Origin: Aquimarina megaterium XH134
GTDB lineage: Bacteria > Bacteroidota > Bacteroidia > Flavobacteriales > Flavobacteriaceae
DNA: 64,000 nucleotides
Reading direction: 5' to 3'
NCBI RefSeq assembly: GCF_000520975.1
Contig: NZ_JACB01000003.1
Span: 62,001 to 126,000, forward strand
Position 1 is the stretch's first letter, and every line of letters begins with the position of its first letter. Below are positions 61,427 through 64,000 of this stretch, piece by piece. A program made the position numbers and the translations under genes. A model generated the notes under the pieces. It did not search any database. It saw only the letters and a list, made by a program, of their open reading frames with translations, and had not been told where the DNA came from.

Positions 61427-61951
61427 TTAGTTTTCTTGATATTTATATACAATTTTGGTTACCTCATCTATTTTGGAATCATACATTTCTAGGATGAAAT
61501 TTTTGTTTTCATCAAAATACCCTAGACAGTTATCGTTACCTCCAGAGTTCACAATATAAAGTCCCTTTCTAAGTGGTCTTACTTTAGCTACTTTATCTCC
61601 TGATTTATTTAAAAAAGTCATTATAAAACCTTTTTCATCAGCAACTTTAGTATAACCTACCATATCAGAAGTGGTTTCAAACTTTTGTACTACTACTTCA
61701 TCATCTTCATAAATAGCAGATTGATTAATTTGATCTTCACCGTCAGGGCTAAACTTTATTTTGCCTTTTTTAGTAATAACTTCTTGTTTTTTAATAACTT
61801 TTTCTTCACCATTAGGCCCTTTGATACGAATCGTCTTAGTTACTGTTTCTTGTGAAGAATTTTGTTGGTCTTTTTTTTCGTCAGATTGCGCGTGGTTAAC
61901 AGCGGTAAACATCAAAAATACCACTACGATTAGAGTTTTTAAAGTTTTCAT
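61427..61951 (-). CDS. Secreted protein of unknown function
   Basis: A 174-residue protein with a signal peptide (MKTLKTLIVVVFLMFTAVNHAQ). The first mature 50 residues are hydrophilic and repeat K-x-I-R-I-K-G-P-N-G-E-E-K-V-I-K-K / I-T-K-K-G-K-I-K-F; the rest looks like short beta strands ending in Y-K-Y-Q-E-N. No domain recognised, no cysteines beyond one. Possibly periplasmic. It has a terminator directly after it and is divergent from ychF. Confidence 0.7.
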   Translation of the reverse strand: MKTLKTLIVVVFLMFTAVNHAQSDEKKDQQNSSQETVTKTIRIKGPNGEEKVIKKQEVITKKGKIKFSPDGEDQINQSAIYEDDEVVVQKFETTSDMVGYTKVADEKGFIMTFLNKSGDKVAKVRPLRKGLYIVNSGGNDNCLGYFDENKNFILEMYDSKIDEVTKIVYKYQEN

Positions 61952-62065
61952 TTGTGTATTTATTAGGTATAAATTTACAAAAAAACTAAAATATGCTAAA
62001 ATCTAAATATCTTAATTGGTAATTTTTGCTATAAACTATTTATTAAATAATCTTATGAATCTGTA

Positions 62066-62098
62066 CTTGTTTACTATAGATGAATAGCATTATCTTTG
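62066..62098 (+). promoter_or_regulatory. Promoter of ychF
   Basis: TATCTTTG (62091-62098), a full match to the -7 consensus, with CTTG (62066-62069) 21 bases upstream as a loose -33 box. Leader about 57 bases. Confidence 0.55.
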
Positions 62099-62159
62099 CA
62101 CTCTTAAAAATTGGGAGCGAACTATAGAATATATCCCAGCCATTATTAATATACGTACC

Positions 62160-63254
62160 ATGAAAGCAGGAATCGTAGGGTTACCAAATGTTGGAAAATC
62201 AACATTGTTTAATTGTTTATCTAATGCAAAAGCACAAAGTGCAAATTTTCCATTTTGTACCATAGAACCCAATATTGGGGTGGTGAATGTACCAGACCCC
62301 AGGCTAGAGAAACTAGAGGAATTAGTAGTGCCCGAACGAGTAATCCCCGCAACGGTAGAAATTGTGGATATTGCAGGTTTAGTAAAAGGAGCAAGTAAAG
62401 GAGAAGGATTAGGGAATCAATTTTTAGGCAATATTAGAGAAACAGATGCTATAATACATGTATTACGTTGTTTTGATAATGATAATATTGTTCATGTAGA
62501 TGGCTCGGTAGATCCAATTAGAGATAAGGAAACGATCGATATAGAATTGCAGCTTAAAGATCTGGAAAGTGTAGAGAAAAAACTAGATAAAGTAAAAAGG
62601 GCAGCCAAAACCGGTAATAAAGAAGCACAAAAGGAAGAAGCAATTTTACTAAAACTTAGAGAAGGGCTAGAAGCTGGGATATCGATTAGAGCAATCGACA
62701 TCTCTGAAGATGATCATACCGCGTATGTTAAACCATTACAGTTTATAACAGATAAACCAGTACTTTATGTCTGTAACGTTGATGAAGGGGCTGCGGTCGA
62801 TGGAAATGATTATGTAAAAAAAGTAAAAGAAACTGTAGCATCAGAAAGAGCAGAAGTAATAGTATTAGCCGTAGGTACCGAAGCTGATATCACCGAGTTA
62901 GATGATTATGAAGAGCGCCAATTATTTTTACAGGATATGGGGTTAGAAGAAGCGGGGGCATCAGTATTAATTCGCGCAGCATATAAATTATTAAACCAGC
63001 AAACTTATTTTACTGCTGGCGAGAAAGAAGTAAGAGCATGGACGGTTAATATAGGAGCTACAGCACCACAAGCTGCAGGAGTGATTCATACCGATTTTGA
63101 GAAAGGTTTTATACGAGCAGAAGTTATTAAATACGATGATTTTGTAAAGTATGGTAGCGAATCCAAGGTGAGAGAAGCTGGAAAGCTAGGAGTAGAAGGA
63201 AAGGCATATGTCGTAAATGATGGAGATGTAATGCATTTCTTATTTAATGTATAA
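62160..63254 (+). CDS. ychF: Redox-regulated ATPase/GTPase YchF (Obg family)
   Basis: A 364-residue Obg-family P-loop protein of the usual YchF length. G1 G-L-P-N-V-G-K-S-T-L-F-N (7-18), G3 D-I-A-G-L-V-K-G-A near 69-77, the altered G4 (N-x-D-E) in YVCNVDEGA that shifts preference from GTP to ATP, and the C-terminal TGS domain with L-N-Q-Q-T-Y-F-T-A-G and final D-V-M-H-F-L-F-N-V. YchF binds the ribosome and is linked to oxidative-stress responses. Single gene with a strong promoter and terminator. Confidence 0.97.
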   Translation: MKAGIVGLPNVGKSTLFNCLSNAKAQSANFPFCTIEPNIGVVNVPDPRLEKLEELVVPERVIPATVEIVDIAGLVKGASKGEGLGNQFLGNIRETDAIIHVLRCFDNDNIVHVDGSVDPIRDKETIDIELQLKDLESVEKKLDKVKRAAKTGNKEAQKEEAILLKLREGLEAGISIRAIDISEDDHTAYVKPLQFITDKPVLYVCNVDEGAAVDGNDYVKKVKETVASERAEVIVLAVGTEADITELDDYEERQLFLQDMGLEEAGASVLIRAAYKLLNQQTYFTAGEKEVRAWTVNIGATAPQAAGVIHTDFEKGFIRAEVIKYDDFVKYGSESKVREAGKLGVEGKAYVVNDGDVMHFLFNV

Positions 63255-63273
63255 AAATATCTTGTTGATTTAT

Positions 63274-63308
63274 AAAACCCTTTCTGGTAATACTAGAAAG
63301 GGTTTTTT
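63274..63308 (+). terminator. Terminator of ychF
   Basis: AAAACCCTTTCT (63274-63285) and AGAAAGGGTTTT (63295-63306), perfect 12-base arms with a 9-base loop and T run, 20 bases after the stop codon. Confidence 0.9.
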
Positions 63309-63337
63309 GTTGGGTATCGTAATTAGAAAGTACTTAG

Positions 63338-63375
63338 ATTTTTCAAAAATAACAATACTACTATTTTTGAAAAAT
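63338..63375. promoter_or_regulatory. 14-base perfect inverted repeat covering promoter and start of the EamA gene
   Basis: ATTTTTCAAAAATA (63338-63351) and TATTTTTGAAAAAT (63362-63375) are exact reverse complements, spacer 10 bases. The right arm includes a -7 box TATTTTTG and the first two bases of the start codon. It may be an operator or an RNA hairpin hiding the start. Confidence 0.55.
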
Positions 63376-64000
63376 GCAAAATAGTAAGTTATCCTCCTAC
63401 GGAATTGTACTGGCAATTGTTGGTATCGTTTTATTCTCTGCAAAAGCAGTATTAGTCAAATTAGCGTATAAATTTGAAATAAGCTCAGAGCACCTATTAT
63501 TGTTTAGAATGTTGTTTTCTTTACCAATATACATTGTATTGGCCTTGTATAAAAAGCCAGTCGAGAAAAATAAAATTAGAAGAATAGATTACCTGTGGAT
63601 TTTATTTTTTGGGTTCGTTGGGTATTATTTAGCGAGTTATTTTGATTTCCTTGGATTGCAATACATTAAGGCAGGATTAGAACGAATAATTCTTTTTATT
63701 TATCCAACACTGGTTATTATTATTTCACGTATTTTTTTGAAGAATATAATAACGAAGCAACAACTATTGGCTATTTTGCTAACTTATATAGGTGTAATCG
63801 TTACATTTTGGGGAGAGCTTCAAATTGAAACTACGCATGTCATTCTTGGTGGCACTTTGGTTTTCTTAAGTGCATTAACCTATGCTATTTATCTCGTGGG
63901 GAGCGGATGGTTAATTCCTAAGTTTGGTGTTGTAACTTTTACTTCATACGCAATGATAGTTTCATCTCTATGTATAATTATTCAATATTTGGTTTTTGAT
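63374..64000 (+). CDS. EamA-family (DMT) membrane transporter, 3' end cut by window
   Basis: 209 codons are visible and the frame is open to the window edge. The protein starts M-Q-N-S-K-L-S-S-Y-G-I-V-L-A-I-V-G-I-V-L and has about seven hydrophobic helices in this part, typical of the ten-helix EamA/drug-metabolite transporters; F-S-A-K-A-V-L-V-K-L-A-Y and A-L-x-R-I-I-L-F-I-Y-P-T-like (GLERIILFIYPTLV) match the family's first repeat. It probably exports a small metabolite. The -7-like TATTTTTG ends five bases before the ATG, so a very short leader or another promoter is used. Confidence 0.85.
   Translation, partial: MQNSKLSSYGIVLAIVGIVLFSAKAVLVKLAYKFEISSEHLLLFRMLFSLPIYIVLALYKKPVEKNKIRRIDYLWILFFGFVGYYLASYFDFLGLQYIKAGLERIILFIYPTLVIIISRIFLKNIITKQQLLAILLTYIGVIVTFWGELQIETTHVILGGTLVFLSALTYAIYLVGSGWLIPKFGVVTFTSYAMIVSSLCIIIQYLVFD

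Noticed and set aside
62090..62272. 60-codon minus-strand frame overlapping the ychF start
   Set aside because: It overlaps the ychF promoter and the P-loop codons; a shadow frame.

Overview
The window looks like chromosomal DNA of a marine-type member of the Flavobacteriaceae (Bacteroidota); an Aquimarina-like organism would fit, but the genus cannot be fixed from sequence alone. The signs are strongly AT-rich DNA, Bacteroidota promoter elements (a -7 box of the form TAnnTTTG and a loose -33 TTG box) instead of E. coli promoters, weak or absent Shine-Dalgarno sequences with several TTG starts, a secreted protease with a type IX secretion (T9SS) C-terminal sorting domain, two large TonB-dependent receptors with N-terminal carboxypeptidase-regulatory-like domains, and many lipoproteins. 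I saw no tRNA, rRNA, CRISPR array, insertion sequence or prophage. Both ends cut a gene: an ABM-family protein at the left and an EamA transporter at the right.

Layout. 1-1075: end of an ABM-family gene plus an AraC regulator. 1078-3555 (minus): an MBOAT O-acyltransferase with an SGNH-hydrolase-like partner, an AlgI/AlgJ-type polysaccharide acetylation pair. 3556-11421: a capsule/exopolysaccharide locus, with a structured 0.68 kb upstream region, a sugar aminotransferase and a PglF/CapD-type 4,6-dehydratase (overlapping ATGA), then a Wza-like lipoprotein, a Wzc-like tyrosine kinase and, convergent, a CpsB-type phosphatase. 11588-14529 (minus): an ECF sigma / anti-sigma / DUF4097 / GIN-domain operon. 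14752-19333: lon, a solitary mreB homologue and cmk. 19323-24574 (minus): two tandem secreted 122-residue paralogues, a large T9SS metalloprotease and a BON-LysM protein. 24725-30329: a TruA-like protein, a MOSC protein, an aldose-epimerase-like protein, a lipoprotein and RecQ. 30481-35613 (minus): two tandem lipoprotein paralogues, small enzymes, and cysM-cysE.

35899-42406 is a complete cytochrome-c-type nitric oxide reductase operon, norC-norB-norQ-norD-(hemerythrin/PAS)-norE-norF. It starts with a palindromic CRP/FNR-type box; the same kind of box with exactly the same spacing to a -7 element precedes the neighbouring CBS-domain gene. 43135-54557 holds housekeeping and accessory genes: DUF2461, two near-duplicate SDR oxidoreductases, one of them apparently controlled by an adjacent TetR repressor through a repeated operator, an NlpC/P60 peptidase, a thiolase, the PgpH-type HD phosphohydrolase and a mechanosensitive channel. 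54806-60814: two TonB-dependent receptors sharing a conserved promoter. 62160-63254: ychF.

The most interesting item is a 55-codon gene at 61059-61226 (minus), too short for usual ORF calling. It encodes a double-glycine-type leader followed by a tryptophan- and cysteine-rich core, like a Bacteroidota bacteriocin or RiPP precursor. It is monocistronic, its leader holds two perfect palindromes, and upstream lies a FNR-type palindrome with the same twelve arm bases as the one in front of norC. A link between nitric-oxide/oxygen sensing and peptide production is therefore a testable but unproven idea. A second thread is a TACGG/ACGGTTTTA motif in front of the capsule locus, the tandem secreted paralogues and the T9SS protease.
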